Assembly (NCBI RefSeq): GCF_003711225.1
Contig: NZ_CP031030.1
Location: 248,001 to 312,000 of the forward strand
Reading direction: 5' to 3'
Length of the DNA stretch: 64,000 bases
Origin: Runella sp. SP2
GTDB lineage: Bacteria; Bacteroidota; Bacteroidia; Cytophagales; Spirosomataceae
The notes beneath the pieces are model-generated. The model did no database searches. It was given only the letters and a program-made list of their open reading frames with translations, and was not told the DNA's origin. Positions within the stretch are counted from its first letter, which is position 1, and each line of letters begins with the position of its first letter. Position numbers and translations under genes: made by a program. Of this stretch, positions 17,471-25,245 are shown piece after piece.

Positions 17471-17478
17471 CAAAGATA
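17471..17478 (-). promoter_or_regulatory. putative -7 element TATCTTTG of the AlkC-like gene
   Basis: A full TAnnTTTG match on the minus strand 33 bases upstream of the ATG; it supports the start at 17438 and shows that the gene need not depend on the two-component operon. Confidence 0.5.
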
Positions 17479-17490
17479 CAAATAGCGGTG

Positions 17491-18216
17491 CTAAACCTGG
17501 GAAGAAATTGGCAAAATAGTGTCGGTTTGTACATTTAAAATGAAACCCACCCGAAATACATTGTCGATGCTAATACGGGGGTCGTGCTGGAGCATTTTGC
17601 GAAGTTTTGAAATAAAAACGTCAAAACTCCGACCTAAGAAATAGTCCTTTTTGCCATAAATTTTCTCCACAGCATCTTCACGTCTCAAGATTTGGTTTTG
17701 GTGCTGACACAGTAGTTTTAATACTTCGTTCTCGGTTTCGGTCAAGCGCCACGTTTCGTTTTGGTACGTTAGCTCTTGCCTCGAATAATCAAACACATAC
17801 GCACCGATGGAAAACCGTTGGCTGGGCACGGCGGTAGCAGGGGAGACTTGCCGACGCAGTAGCACTTTGATACGGCACAGCAACTCGTCTTCGTCAAAGG
17901 GCTTGGTAATGTAATCTTCGGCACCCAACTCAAACCCTTTGAGTTTGTCGTCTTTGAGAGACCGTGCTGTTAAAAATAAGAATGGAGTGGTTGTTGATTT
18001 TGCTCGACAATGTTGTGCCAGCGTAAAACCATCCATGTTGGGCATCATTATGTCAAAAATACATAGGTCAAACGGGCTACGTTGAAGGGCGACAAGTCCA
18101 CTTTCTCCGTCGCGGCACAGTTTTACTTCAAAGCCATTGTCCTCCAAAAACTCTGTCAGCAAAAAGCCCATGCTGAGGTCATCTTCTACCAGTAAAATGC
18201 GTTGTTTTTGATTCAT
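17491..18216 (-). CDS. OmpR-family response regulator
   Basis: The protein has 241 residues: a receiver domain (1-120) with the acidic pair ED at 11-12, the phospho-acceptor Asp55 (FDIMMPNMDG) and Lys in YITKPF, then a winged-helix DNA-binding domain (about 140-230, with LTETENEVLKLLCQH). It follows the sensor kinase gene by 50 bases and forms a two-component system with it. Its target is unknown; the Cys-rich peptide gene divergent from the kinase is the obvious candidate. Confidence 0.92.
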   Translation of the reverse strand: MNQKQRILLVEDDLSMGFLLTEFLEDNGFEVKLCRDGESGLVALQRSPFDLCIFDIMMPNMDGFTLAQHCRAKSTTTPFLFLTARSLKDDKLKGFELGAEDYITKPFDEDELLCRIKVLLRRQVSPATAVPSQRFSIGAYVFDYSRQELTYQNETWRLTETENEVLKLLCQHQNQILRREDAVEKIYGKKDYFLGRSFDVFISKLRKMLQHDPRISIDNVFRVGFILNVQTDTILPISSQV

Positions 18217-18266
18217 TTTCAGATGATTGTGGGGGTTAGTTAAGGCCATTGATGGTCAGACGGTAG

Positions 18267-19571
18267 TCAGACCATACTTTGACGATTTTTCACGGTCTTA
18301 CTATCGTCTGACCTAGTCAAACCCTCGTTTGATACCGTAGGGAGATATACCTCAAACTTACTTCCACGATTTTCTTCGCTACTAACCCGCACAAAGCCGT
18401 TGTGCAGTTCAATCATACTTTTAACGTAGGCCAACCCTAGCCCAAAACCTTTGGCAGCGTGCTTATCTCCGTGATGAATGCGTTGAAATTTCTCAAAAAT
18501 CATTTCTCGTTGGTTTGTCGGAATTCCAATGCCGTTATCCTGAACTGCTACGATGACGCCTTTATCGTCGGTTTGAACCGAAATCCGAATCAAGGGACGT
18601 TCTTTGGTGTATTTGAGGGCGTTATCAAGCAAATTGCGGAAAACATTTCCCAAATGTTGTTTATCTCCAAAAATATAAAGGTCGTCAGGGACATCTTCGA
18701 GTAAGAGCGTAGCTTGGCGCTCGGCAATCGGCATGGACAAGCTATCAATGGCATTTTGAAGGAGCTGACTTACCGATACGCGTTCTTTTTCGAGGGCATA
18801 GTCGCCATTTTCAACTTTGGCCAACTGTAATACCCGCTCTACTTCGTGCAGCAGTTGCTTGTTTTCGCGACGGATGATATCTATTAATTGATTGTCTTTC
18901 AGTTCGCTGTGCTTTTTGGATAACATGTTCACTGCCAATCCGATATTGCTGAGTGGAGTTCGGAATTCATGGGCCATGTTATTGAAAAAATCAACGTTGG
19001 TTTGTAGCAAACGTTTTTGTTTCATCAACGACCAGTTGACAAGTAATAGGAGTACTGTTACAAAAATCAAAATCACGACCGTAGCGAACATCATTAAGTT
19101 CATACTGCGGAGAATGAAGCTTTTTTTATTGGGAAAACTCATTCGTAGATATGCTTCGTTGCCTTTTAAAGATGGCAACGAGACGACGGTTTGGTAAACA
19201 TCGGGTTGACATTGTTTGGTCGTCGAAAGGCTCAACTGGTAGTCCAAATCAATTTGATAGAATGCCAGCGTTTTGTTGAGTTCGGTTCGAAAATCGGGCT
19301 TGTCAATCAAACCTGCGGGTAAATCATTGACGTTGGCGAGGATAAGCGTTTCCGAGTTTTTGGCCATCGAACAATGACTCCCCGCGCACAAAGAACCACC
19401 GTCGTAGGTTTCGATGGTAGCACAAAGCGCCATCGACACGCGCTGATTAAAAATCTCTTCTGAGAGTTGCCAGGAGTGCCGCATCCAAATCAATTGAATT
19501 ACTACCAGCGCAATTCCTCCCAGTGCCGACGCGATAAGAATGACCGATAGGTTGTTTCGTTGAATTTTCAT
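18267..19571 (-). CDS. sensor histidine kinase with Cys-containing periplasmic domain
   Basis: The ATG at 19571 gives 434 residues. TM helices (about 11-30 and 157-181) bracket a periplasmic domain of about 125 residues with four cysteines (50, 62, 67, 121), unusual for an oxidising compartment unless they bind metal or form disulfides. HisKA (His201 in NNMAHEFRTPLSNI) and HATPase (DNGIGIP, AKGFGLGLAYV) follow; no HAMP domain is evident. A TACATTTG promoter match (19576-19583) ends only four bases before the ATG, so the message may be leaderless. The pair with the response regulator and the Cys-rich peptide suggests thiol, metal or envelope redox sensing; this is inference. Confidence 0.88.
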   Translation of the reverse strand: MKIQRNNLSVILIASALGGIALVVIQLIWMRHSWQLSEEIFNQRVSMALCATIETYDGGSLCAGSHCSMAKNSETLILANVNDLPAGLIDKPDFRTELNKTLAFYQIDLDYQLSLSTTKQCQPDVYQTVVSLPSLKGNEAYLRMSFPNKKSFILRSMNLMMFATVVILIFVTVLLLLVNWSLMKQKRLLQTNVDFFNNMAHEFRTPLSNIGLAVNMLSKKHSELKDNQLIDIIRRENKQLLHEVERVLQLAKVENGDYALEKERVSVSQLLQNAIDSLSMPIAERQATLLLEDVPDDLYIFGDKQHLGNVFRNLLDNALKYTKERPLIRISVQTDDKGVIVAVQDNGIGIPTNQREMIFEKFQRIHHGDKHAAKGFGLGLAYVKSMIELHNGFVRVSSEENRGSKFEVYLPTVSNEGLTRSDDSKTVKNRQSMV

Positions 19572-19575
19572 AGAA

Positions 19576-19583
19576 CAAATGTA
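19576..19583 (-). promoter_or_regulatory. putative -7 element TACATTTG of the Cys-sensor kinase gene
   Basis: A full TAnnTTTG match on the minus strand four bases before the ATG, implying a leaderless or near-leaderless message. Confidence 0.4.
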
Positions 19584-19672
19584 ACATCTAGCCAGAGAAT
19601 TAAACCCTAAAATAACAACTTGATAACAAGTGGGTAACACCCCGATGACACCAAGCAAAGGGGAGGCTGCCT

Positions 19673-19680
19673 TACCTTTG
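19673..19680 (+). promoter_or_regulatory. putative -7 element TACCTTTG of the Cys-rich peptide gene
   Basis: A full TAnnTTTG match giving a leader of about 45 bases. No TTG at ideal spacing, which would fit an activator-dependent promoter. Confidence 0.5.
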
Positions 19681-19730
19681 TAGCGTTAAAACAATCAAAT
19701 CAATTAATCACTCTTTAACGTATTTTTATC

Positions 19731-19958
19731 ATGAAAAAAGTTCTTTTGTCTGCGTTGTTTTTGGTAGCCGTTGCTGCGGCCGAAGTATCAGCTCAATCGA
19801 ATCCTAACTGCTGCGACAAGTCGAAGTGTTGCAAAACTGCTTGCGAAAAAACTGAGGCTTGCGCCAAAAACGACAAAAATTGCCAAACATCTTGCACCAA
19901 AACAGCATCGGCAAAACCGAGTAAACTTTCAAAATCAAAGGCCATTGCGAAATTGTAA
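19731..19958 (+). CDS. small secreted Cys-rich protein
   Basis: The protein has 75 residues with a clear signal peptide (cleavage near VSAQ, residue 22). The mature 53 residues hold eight cysteines (27, 28, 33, 34, 38, 44, 51, 55), many lysines and no histidine or tryptophan; the C-terminus is basic. I know no named family. Cys pairs spaced CC-x4-CC-x3-C could bind metal as a metallothionein-like chelator or form a disulfide knot. It is divergent from a sensor kinase whose periplasmic domain is also Cys-bearing, has a TACCTTTG promoter match 51 bases upstream, and is closed by a strong terminator. Confidence 0.75.
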   Translation: MKKVLLSALFLVAVAAAEVSAQSNPNCCDKSKCCKTACEKTEACAKNDKNCQTSCTKTASAKPSKLSKSKAIAKL

Positions 19959-19977
19959 TTTGATAGCTTGGTGCAAA

Positions 19978-20017
19978 AAAACGCCACCCTGCGGGAGTCT
20001 CCGTAGGGTGGCGTTTT
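19978..20017. terminator. bidirectional terminator between Cys-rich peptide and oxidoreductase genes
   Basis: AAAACGCCACCCT (19978-19990) pairs with AGGGTGGCGTTTT (20005-20017), with a small inner hairpin in the loop and A/T tracts in the arms. Confidence 0.85.
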
Positions 20018-20049
20018 GCTAAAAGTAAGTACAGAATGTGCTTGAGCAC

Positions 20050-20670
20050 CTAGCGTGTCAATAGCTTAAAACCAATGTCGCGGCCTTGGCCTTTGAACAT
20101 CGCAAGGTTTATCCAAAAGAATGCAAACTGTTCCATGAGTTGGAATTTGTCATTTCCGCCCACATCGTAGCAAGCACCAAAACCCGCATCCAACGCTAAT
20201 TGCGAAGCGATGGCTTTGCCTTTTTCTGAGTCACCCGCCACAAATGCGTCGATGGCGTGGTCACCATAAGTAGGGTCGAGCATGTTGTTAAAGCCTGTGG
20301 TGTTAAAACACTTTACGACATCGGTGGTGGCGATGTTGGCCAAAATGGCTTCCGAGGTATTGGTAAAACCTGCGGGGCCGCGCCCCATCACGATGTTCAT
20401 GGTGTCGATGATAACTTTTCCCGTGGTATCGCCCAGCGATTGAGCTACTTCTACGGCCATGGGTGCGGGCGTAGCAAGCACGATGACTTCGCATTGTTGA
20501 ACGGCACTTTCGATGCTTGCGAATCTATCTTCACCGATTTGGGTGGCGAGTTTGATTGACTTGTCGCTCAACGGAAACTTTGCTCCCATTAAGACGGTAT
20601 GTCCTGCACCGATAAACTTCTGAGCCAACGCCCCGCCGACGTTGCCTGAGCCAATGATTGCAATTTTCAT
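20050..20670 (-). CDS. NADPH-dependent F420-reductase-like oxidoreductase
   Basis: The protein has 206 residues and is one Rossmann domain: GSGNVGGALAQKF at residues 7-19 binds the dinucleotide phosphate, followed by VIVLATPAPMAVEV and VIIDTMNIV. This is the F420-dependent NADP-reductase / ProC-N-like superfamily, which in organisms without F420 acts on unknown small molecules. It lies 12 bases after the K+ channel gene, the last member of that operon, and ends at a terminator shared with the Cys-rich peptide gene. The cofactor is clear; the substrate is not. Confidence 0.75.
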   Translation of the reverse strand: MKIAIIGSGNVGGALAQKFIGAGHTVLMGAKFPLSDKSIKLATQIGEDRFASIESAVQQCEVIVLATPAPMAVEVAQSLGDTTGKVIIDTMNIVMGRGPAGFTNTSEAILANIATTDVVKCFNTTGFNNMLDPTYGDHAIDAFVAGDSEKGKAIASQLALDAGFGACYDVGGNDKFQLMEQFAFFWINLAMFKGQGRDIGFKLLTR

Positions 20671-20682
20671 GGATTCTAGTGA

Positions 20683-21336
20683 TTATTTAGAGGTGAATTT
20701 TGAAATGATAATACCGACGACGGCCACCATATAAAACTGCCCTACTACACCCCAAAAAGCAGCTAATAGCCTAGCATTGTCGGCCTTGGGGGTGATGTCG
20801 CCGTACCCAATGGTCGTTAGGGTAATGCTACTAAAATAAACGACTTGATGGTACTTCTCTGGAATAGTCGTTCCTTGGAGATTTTGGAAAGCATTGGGAA
20901 GATGAAAGTCGATAAGTAAAAAGCTAAAAGAAGCGACGACAATGATGAGTAAAAAGCCACTTAACGACCCCATGATGATGCTTTCGGTTACTTCGTTTTT
21001 ATTGATAATTTGCCTGATAACCTCGGTGAAAATAATGGTATAAAAAAGCAAATAAGACCATAAGGCAACCTGGGTCAGTACCGAATTGACGAAGATAGTT
21101 CGTGCCGCTATCGGTACGGCGATTACTGAAATAATTAAAATATTTTTTACCCACTTTATCAGCAAATTTTGGTCGTGAAATAAGCCAAACGACCCTACGC
21201 CCAACAAAAGCATGTTGGTAGGCCAAACATAACTGGAGTAAATAGTATCGGAGAAAATGACGATTTTATCAAAAATAGCGAGGGTCAAAATGCTGAGTAA
21301 AAACTCAAATCTGTATTTCAGTAAGTGCTTTTTCAT
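20683..21336 (-). CDS. K+ channel family protein
   Basis: The protein has 217 residues and about six hydrophobic helices; the last two bracket a pore loop with the potassium selectivity filter TTIGYGD (about 178-184). There is no voltage-sensor Arg ladder and no cytoplasmic RCK domain, so it is a minimal channel with extra N-terminal helices. Its ATG overlaps the bestrophin stop by one base (TAATG), implying coupled translation. Paired expression of a cation channel with an anion channel suggests joint control of ion balance or membrane potential. Confidence 0.82.
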   Translation of the reverse strand: MKKHLLKYRFEFLLSILTLAIFDKIVIFSDTIYSSYVWPTNMLLLGVGSFGLFHDQNLLIKWVKNILIISVIAVPIAARTIFVNSVLTQVALWSYLLFYTIIFTEVIRQIINKNEVTESIIMGSLSGFLLIIVVASFSFLLIDFHLPNAFQNLQGTTIPEKYHQVVYFSSITLTTIGYGDITPKADNARLLAAFWGVVGQFYMVAVVGIIISKFTSK

Positions 21337-22274
21337 TAGTGGAGAAATCCGTTTTGAGCTTCAATTTTTGCAGGTAAGTTACGTTCTTCCAGCATTTCTT
21401 TCAAGTCTCGCTCAATGGTATTGCAAATAGACGTCATCGGAACATCGGTGATTCGATTCTCAAACGGGTCTTCGTTGACTTCACCTACTTTACCCATTAC
21501 CCCAAACACAAACGAAACGAGCATACTCACGGGAATCATCAGGGCAGGAATGCCCATTTTGTTGAAGTCACTTATCAACGAAAACGGAAGAATAACCATA
21601 AACACCAGCATAAATAATTTGGTGAAAAAATGGTATTGACGCAGAAGGGGCGTGTTTTTAATGCGTTCGCACGCTCCTTGAAAATTATTAAAACCCGCTA
21701 GTGTAGGTTCGAGACTAATGTTGTCGAATGCTCCTAAAATTTCTGAACGCATTCCTTCTTTGATACGAATACCTTGATTTTGAAGTAAATAGTTGGGTTT
21801 GTTAGTTTTTTGGAGGAGGTGTTGGTACTCATGTTCTGACAATAAGTGTTTGACCTCGTCCCATGAATCCTGACGACGAAGGTGTAAGCGTAGCGCATGA
21901 GCAAAGGCAATTTGACGGTAAATCAATTCCTTTTTGTAATCATCGACCTGCTGTGGGGAGGCTTTGCCAACCGCGACGGCGTTGTCGGCATTGGCGATGA
22001 TTTGGCGGGCAAAAATTCGACTATTGTTAATAATACTCCCCCAAAGGGTGCGAGCTTCCCACCAACGACTGTAGGAATTGTTGTTGCGAAAAGCTAAAAA
22101 AATGGCCAACGCACTCCCTAAAATGGCCGCGACAGAAAAGGGTAAAACTACTTTTTCAAGGTGCTGATTGTGATACAAAAAAAATACGCCTACCGTAAGT
22201 AAAGTAGAAACCAGTAACTCGGTAAGCATGTATCGAGCGACGGCAATGGGGTTAAATACTTTGCGTAGAATCAT
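21336..22274 (-). CDS. bestrophin-family anion channel (copy 1)
   Basis: The ATG at 22274 gives 312 residues. The pattern AFRNNNSYSRWWEARTLWGSIINNSR and the C-terminal ENRITDVPMTSICNTIERDL mark the bestrophin family, pentameric anion channels that pass chloride and bicarbonate; the bacterial KpBest passes cations instead. About four TM helices are visible. It starts 5 bases after the outer-membrane protein stop and overlaps the K+ channel start. A second bestrophin lies at 27512-28522. Confidence 0.85.
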   Translation of the reverse strand: MILRKVFNPIAVARYMLTELLVSTLLTVGVFFLYHNQHLEKVVLPFSVAAILGSALAIFLAFRNNNSYSRWWEARTLWGSIINNSRIFARQIIANADNAVAVGKASPQQVDDYKKELIYRQIAFAHALRLHLRRQDSWDEVKHLLSEHEYQHLLQKTNKPNYLLQNQGIRIKEGMRSEILGAFDNISLEPTLAGFNNFQGACERIKNTPLLRQYHFFTKLFMLVFMVILPFSLISDFNKMGIPALMIPVSMLVSFVFGVMGKVGEVNEDPFENRITDVPMTSICNTIERDLKEMLEERNLPAKIEAQNGFLH

Positions 22275-22279
22275 GGTGG

Positions 22280-22945
22280 TTAGAATTCGTTGCGTATAAA
22301 AATTCCTAGATTTTGTGTGCTGGAGAATTCCTTTTTCCCTGTTTGATTGAGGTCTAGCATCAGTCCACCCGCCCATGTATGAAACCTTGTACCCAATCGA
22401 AAGCGCTGAGTAAGGTTCCAAAGTTGCGTATTTGGGGAATACACAGGAAATACTTCAGCTTGAAAAAAGCCTTTCCATTGACGGTTAATGGTAGGTTGAT
22501 AGCGGAAAAGACCAAATAAATCGATGTTATTTTCTTTTTTTACATCAGTCACAAGCCAGCCAAAAAACATAAAGTTCTCTTTTTGTTTGTTGTATTGAAT
22601 GCCCACTTTTGGGGTGAACCCTGCATTTAGAAAAGAGGCAACGCCAACAATCCCTAGTCCATTTTTGAAATTATACGAAAGGGCATTAGTCGAACCAAAG
22701 GCGGTGGGTGAATTTTGGTAATCGGTACTTGCTCGGTTACGGCTAAAAAACAGGAACGGTGTGGTTTCGTTTTCGATATTTTTGAAGTTTTTAAACCACA
22801 TTAAGTCTATGCCCGCCCGTTTATGCCCCGCATATATTTCTACTGATTGGGCATGGGAGGATATAAAGCCTGTGAGTAGGAAAAGAAGGAGAAATTTTAC
22901 ACTGTTAAGCACCATCGTTGATGAGTGTTGTAGGTGTTTTTTCAC
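22280..22945 (-). CDS. outer-membrane beta-barrel-like protein
   Basis: The protein has 221 residues, or 211 if the ATG at 22915 is used. A signal peptide ends SSHAQ, followed by alternating aromatic beta strands and a C-terminal phenylalanine (IFIRNEF), as in small outer-membrane barrels. I do not recognise a named family. It is the first gene of the operon with bestrophin and K+ channel, so it could be an outer-membrane pore that matches the inner-membrane channels; this is inference. Confidence 0.6.
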   Translation of the reverse strand: MKKHLQHSSTMVLNSVKFLLLFLLTGFISSHAQSVEIYAGHKRAGIDLMWFKNFKNIENETTPFLFFSRNRASTDYQNSPTAFGSTNALSYNFKNGLGIVGVASFLNAGFTPKVGIQYNKQKENFMFFGWLVTDVKKENNIDLFGLFRYQPTINRQWKGFFQAEVFPVYSPNTQLWNLTQRFRLGTRFHTWAGGLMLDLNQTGKKEFSSTQNLGIFIRNEF

Positions 22946-23022
22946 ACAGATTATTGTTCACAGATAAACCCAGATTAGTTCTGCGTTTATCTGTGTGTTA
23001 AATCTGTAAAAATCTGTGTGAA
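22941..23022. repeat. nested inverted repeat (CAGATT-type intergenic hairpin)
   Basis: The outer arms TTCACACAGATT (22941-22952) and AATCTGTGTGAA (23011-23022) are perfect 12-bp complements; the inner arms CACAGATAAAC (22959-22969) and GTTTATCTGTG (22985-22995) are perfect 11-bp complements. The structure overlaps the first codons of one gene and lies downstream of the Hsp31-like gene. It could end transcription or protect mRNA, and its CAGATT content recalls dispersed Bacteroidota repeats. Confidence 0.7.
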
Positions 23023-23034
23023 AGGTTTGTTAAA

Positions 23035-23793
23035 TTAATTACCCAACGATTTTACCACTAATTCAGCCGCTGCGGCACCCGAATTTTGCTGTTGACCCGT
23101 AATCAAATTTCCGTCTTGAATCGCATACGAAGAGAATGGTGCGGCTACTTTGAAAGTCGTTCCTGCTAATTTTTGCGCTTCGGTTTCAATGCGGTAGGGC
23201 TGAATTTTCATGCCCACGGCTTGGTCAGCAAATTCTTCTTCGGCATCGGCAAAACCCGTCCACGTTTTTCCCGCAACAATCAATTCTCCGTTTGATTTTT
23301 TAGCTTCGAGCAACAACGTTGTCGAGTGACAAACGGCGGCACTGGGCTTGCCAGCTTCGTAGAAATTCGCAAAAAGTTTTTCTAGTTCTTGGTTGCCTCT
23401 AAACGTGTACATCGGCCCTTGGCCACCTACCAAAAAGATGGCATCGTACTCGTCTGCCTTTACTTCGGTTAGTTTTTTGGTGTTGGTGAGCATCTCGTTG
23501 AACCACTGCTGTTGCATGTAGCCCAACGAAATTACGTCGTGGGCAGAATAGCCACTGGCATCGGTGGGATTAGAGTAGGTGTCCATCTCCAATTTTCCAC
23601 CTTCGGTCGAAACCAGCTCTACTTCATAGCCTGCTTCTTGGAAAACACGAAGTGGATGCGTAAGCTCTGCCACCCAAAATCCAATGGGCCAACCTGTTTG
23701 CTGTGAGATACTTGGCGAACTAGCCACCATTAAAATTTTGCCCTTAGTAGGTGCGCCGTGGAAATGAACGTAGCTGTTAATTTCTGTAATCAT
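23035..23793 (-). CDS. Hsp31/PfpI-like type 1 glutamine amidotransferase-fold protein
   Basis: The ATG at 23793 gives 252 residues. The fold is DJ-1/PfpI type: LMVASSPS, AIFLVGGQGPM and the nucleophile elbow AAVCHSTTLLLEA with the catalytic Cys, followed by GFADAEEEF. This pattern is that of the Hsp31-like branch (HchA), whose members act as chaperones, glyoxalases or protein/nucleotide deglycases. It is divergent from an HxlR-type regulator, a common pairing in electrophile stress responses. Confidence 0.82.
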   Translation of the reverse strand: MITEINSYVHFHGAPTKGKILMVASSPSISQQTGWPIGFWVAELTHPLRVFQEAGYEVELVSTEGGKLEMDTYSNPTDASGYSAHDVISLGYMQQQWFNEMLTNTKKLTEVKADEYDAIFLVGGQGPMYTFRGNQELEKLFANFYEAGKPSAAVCHSTTLLLEAKKSNGELIVAGKTWTGFADAEEEFADQAVGMKIQPYRIETEAQKLAGTTFKVAAPFSSYAIQDGNLITGQQQNSGAAAAELVVKSLGN

Positions 23794-23960
23794 TGTGATG
23801 TGTGTTGGTTGTTTATTTGTGGAGCAAAATTGGGTGACCAAGCATACAAAACCATGTGTACCACTTTTTTGTACGATACGCACTAAAAAGTATGTATAAA
23901 ATTATGAAGATGTATGTTTATTTTTGAAGACAGATAGGTCTCGAATAAGTGTAACTGCTT

Positions 23961-24075
23961 CGCAATCAGTGGGCTGGATTTTTTACCCGCAGACTCACGC
24001 AGATTGTTACGCAGATTTTCGCTGACTGATTCTGCGCTGTTTTGCGGGTATTTATTCTGCGCAATCAGCGGGTTC
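23961..24075. repeat. imperfect hairpin repeat with flanking direct repeats, in the 309-base gap 23794-24102
   Basis: The gap between the Hsp31-like gene and the HxlR gene holds a repeat. CGCAATCAG-GGG occurs at about 23961 and 24060; inside it ACCCGCA (23985-23991) pairs with TGCGGGT (24043-24049), and several CGCAGATT/AATCTGCG-like words fold the middle. It resembles the 22941-23022 repeat in word use. The rest of the gap is AT-rich and should hold the divergent promoters; I found no perfect TAnnTTTG there (TAGTTTTA at about 24079 is one base off). Confidence 0.6.
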
Positions 24076-24102
24076 AAATAGTTTTACACTGACTAATTTA
24101 AA

Positions 24103-24453
24103 ATGGGAGATTTTAGATACAACGGCAAAATGTATTACAATCCAGTAGAGTTCGCAATGGACCGAATTGGAGGGACGTGGAAAATGCCGATTTTGTGGCG
24201 GTTGAAAGACCGTGTTATGCGGTACAGTGAGTTACAGAAAGACATCCCGCACATATCGCAAAAAATGCTTACTACTCAACTGCGCGAACTCGAAGAGGAT
24301 GGGTTTGTGGTAAGAAAAGTATATGCAGTGGTGCCACCCAAAACCGAATACACCATCACCGAACGCGGACTTCGCGCCATTGAAGTAGTGAAGGTTATCA
24401 GAAACTATGGGTTAGAATTGATGGCAGAGATGGGGATAAGTGATACAATTTAA
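24103..24453 (+). CDS. HxlR-family winged-helix transcriptional regulator
   Basis: The protein has 116 residues. NPVEFAMDRIGGTWKMPILW, RYSELQKDIPHISQKML and LRELEEDGFVVRK followed by VEYTIT-like PPKTEYTITERG are the HxlR signature. Redox-sensing members carry an N-terminal Cys at the position of Asn in NPVEF; this protein has no cysteine at all, so it does not sense by thiol chemistry. It probably controls the divergent Hsp31-like gene. Its stop is two bases from the stop of the convergent esterase. Confidence 0.88.
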   Translation: MGDFRYNGKMYYNPVEFAMDRIGGTWKMPILWRLKDRVMRYSELQKDIPHISQKMLTTQLRELEEDGFVVRKVYAVVPPKTEYTITERGLRAIEVVKVIRNYGLELMAEMGISDTI

Positions 24454-24455
24454 AC

Positions 24456-25235
24456 TTAAACGTATTGATTAAAAAACAGCAGTGTATCCGCTATGTGTTC
24501 TTCCCAATACTCCCACGAATGACCACCTGAAAATTCTTGGTAGGTGTGTTGTATGTCGTTGATAGATAGGTTTTTGTGTAATTCTCGGTTGTGCTCAATT
24601 AAAATATCTTCGCTGCCACAATCGAGACGGAAAGGAGGTAAATGGTCTTTGTTTTTGAGCAAATAGTCCCAAACGCCGTCTTGTTCCAACGCATCTGATT
24701 GTAGTTGGTCGAAATCTTCCACAAACTCAGCAAGCTGACTAAAATGGGTGATACTTGACAAGCCCGAAAATGCCCGAAACAAACTGGGGTATTTTGCTCC
24801 CAAGCGCATTGCTCCAAAACCACCCATCGACAGCCCCGTAATAAAAATGGGGGACTCGTTCGTCGCTTGCGGGAACTGCTCTTTTATTACTTCTACCACA
24901 TCTTCTACAATCCAGCGCTCGTAATCGGCGGTTTTGTGGGGTACATAACCACTGCCATCACCGTACAATCCATCAGACGGCATCACCAATATCATGGGTT
25001 TGATTTGCCCCGCGTCTATGAGTTGTTGTGCCGTTTCGTGTACTTTTCCTTTTACTGCCCAAGCCCAATGACTGCCATACACTCCGTGCAACAAAATGAC
25101 AATAGGTAGCACTCCCTCGGTGGCTGAGGGGGTGTAAACGGTCAAATCTGCCCGTTTTTTCAACGCATTACTTTTAACGGTGATAAAGTGTAAACCTTGA
25201 AAAAAGGCATTTTCAGTCGTAAAAAATGAACTCAT
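24456..25235 (-). CDS. esterase, S-formylglutathione-hydrolase-like
   Basis: The ATG at 25235 gives 259 residues. The esterase-D fold shows LLHGVYGSHWAWAVKG, the nucleophile elbow GLSMGGFGAM, the acid in CGSEDILIEHN and the catalytic His in SGGHSWEYW. These agree with S-formylglutathione hydrolase and related carboxylesterases. It lies 10 bases after a class-III-like alcohol dehydrogenase, the usual partner in formaldehyde detoxification. Many Bacteroidota lack glutathione, so another thiol or a plain ester may be the substrate. Confidence 0.78.
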   Translation of the reverse strand: MSSFFTTENAFFQGLHFITVKSNALKKRADLTVYTPSATEGVLPIVILLHGVYGSHWAWAVKGKVHETAQQLIDAGQIKPMILVMPSDGLYGDGSGYVPHKTADYERWIVEDVVEVIKEQFPQATNESPIFITGLSMGGFGAMRLGAKYPSLFRAFSGLSSITHFSQLAEFVEDFDQLQSDALEQDGVWDYLLKNKDHLPPFRLDCGSEDILIEHNRELHKNLSINDIQHTYQEFSGGHSWEYWEEHIADTLLFFNQYV

Positions 25236-25245
25236 AGGGTTGTTT

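Noticed and set aside
23883-24077. 64-codon minus-strand frame between the Hsp31-like and HxlR genes
   Set aside because: It lies wholly in the hairpin repeat and the AT-rich promoter region, has no family motif and its composition follows the repeat.
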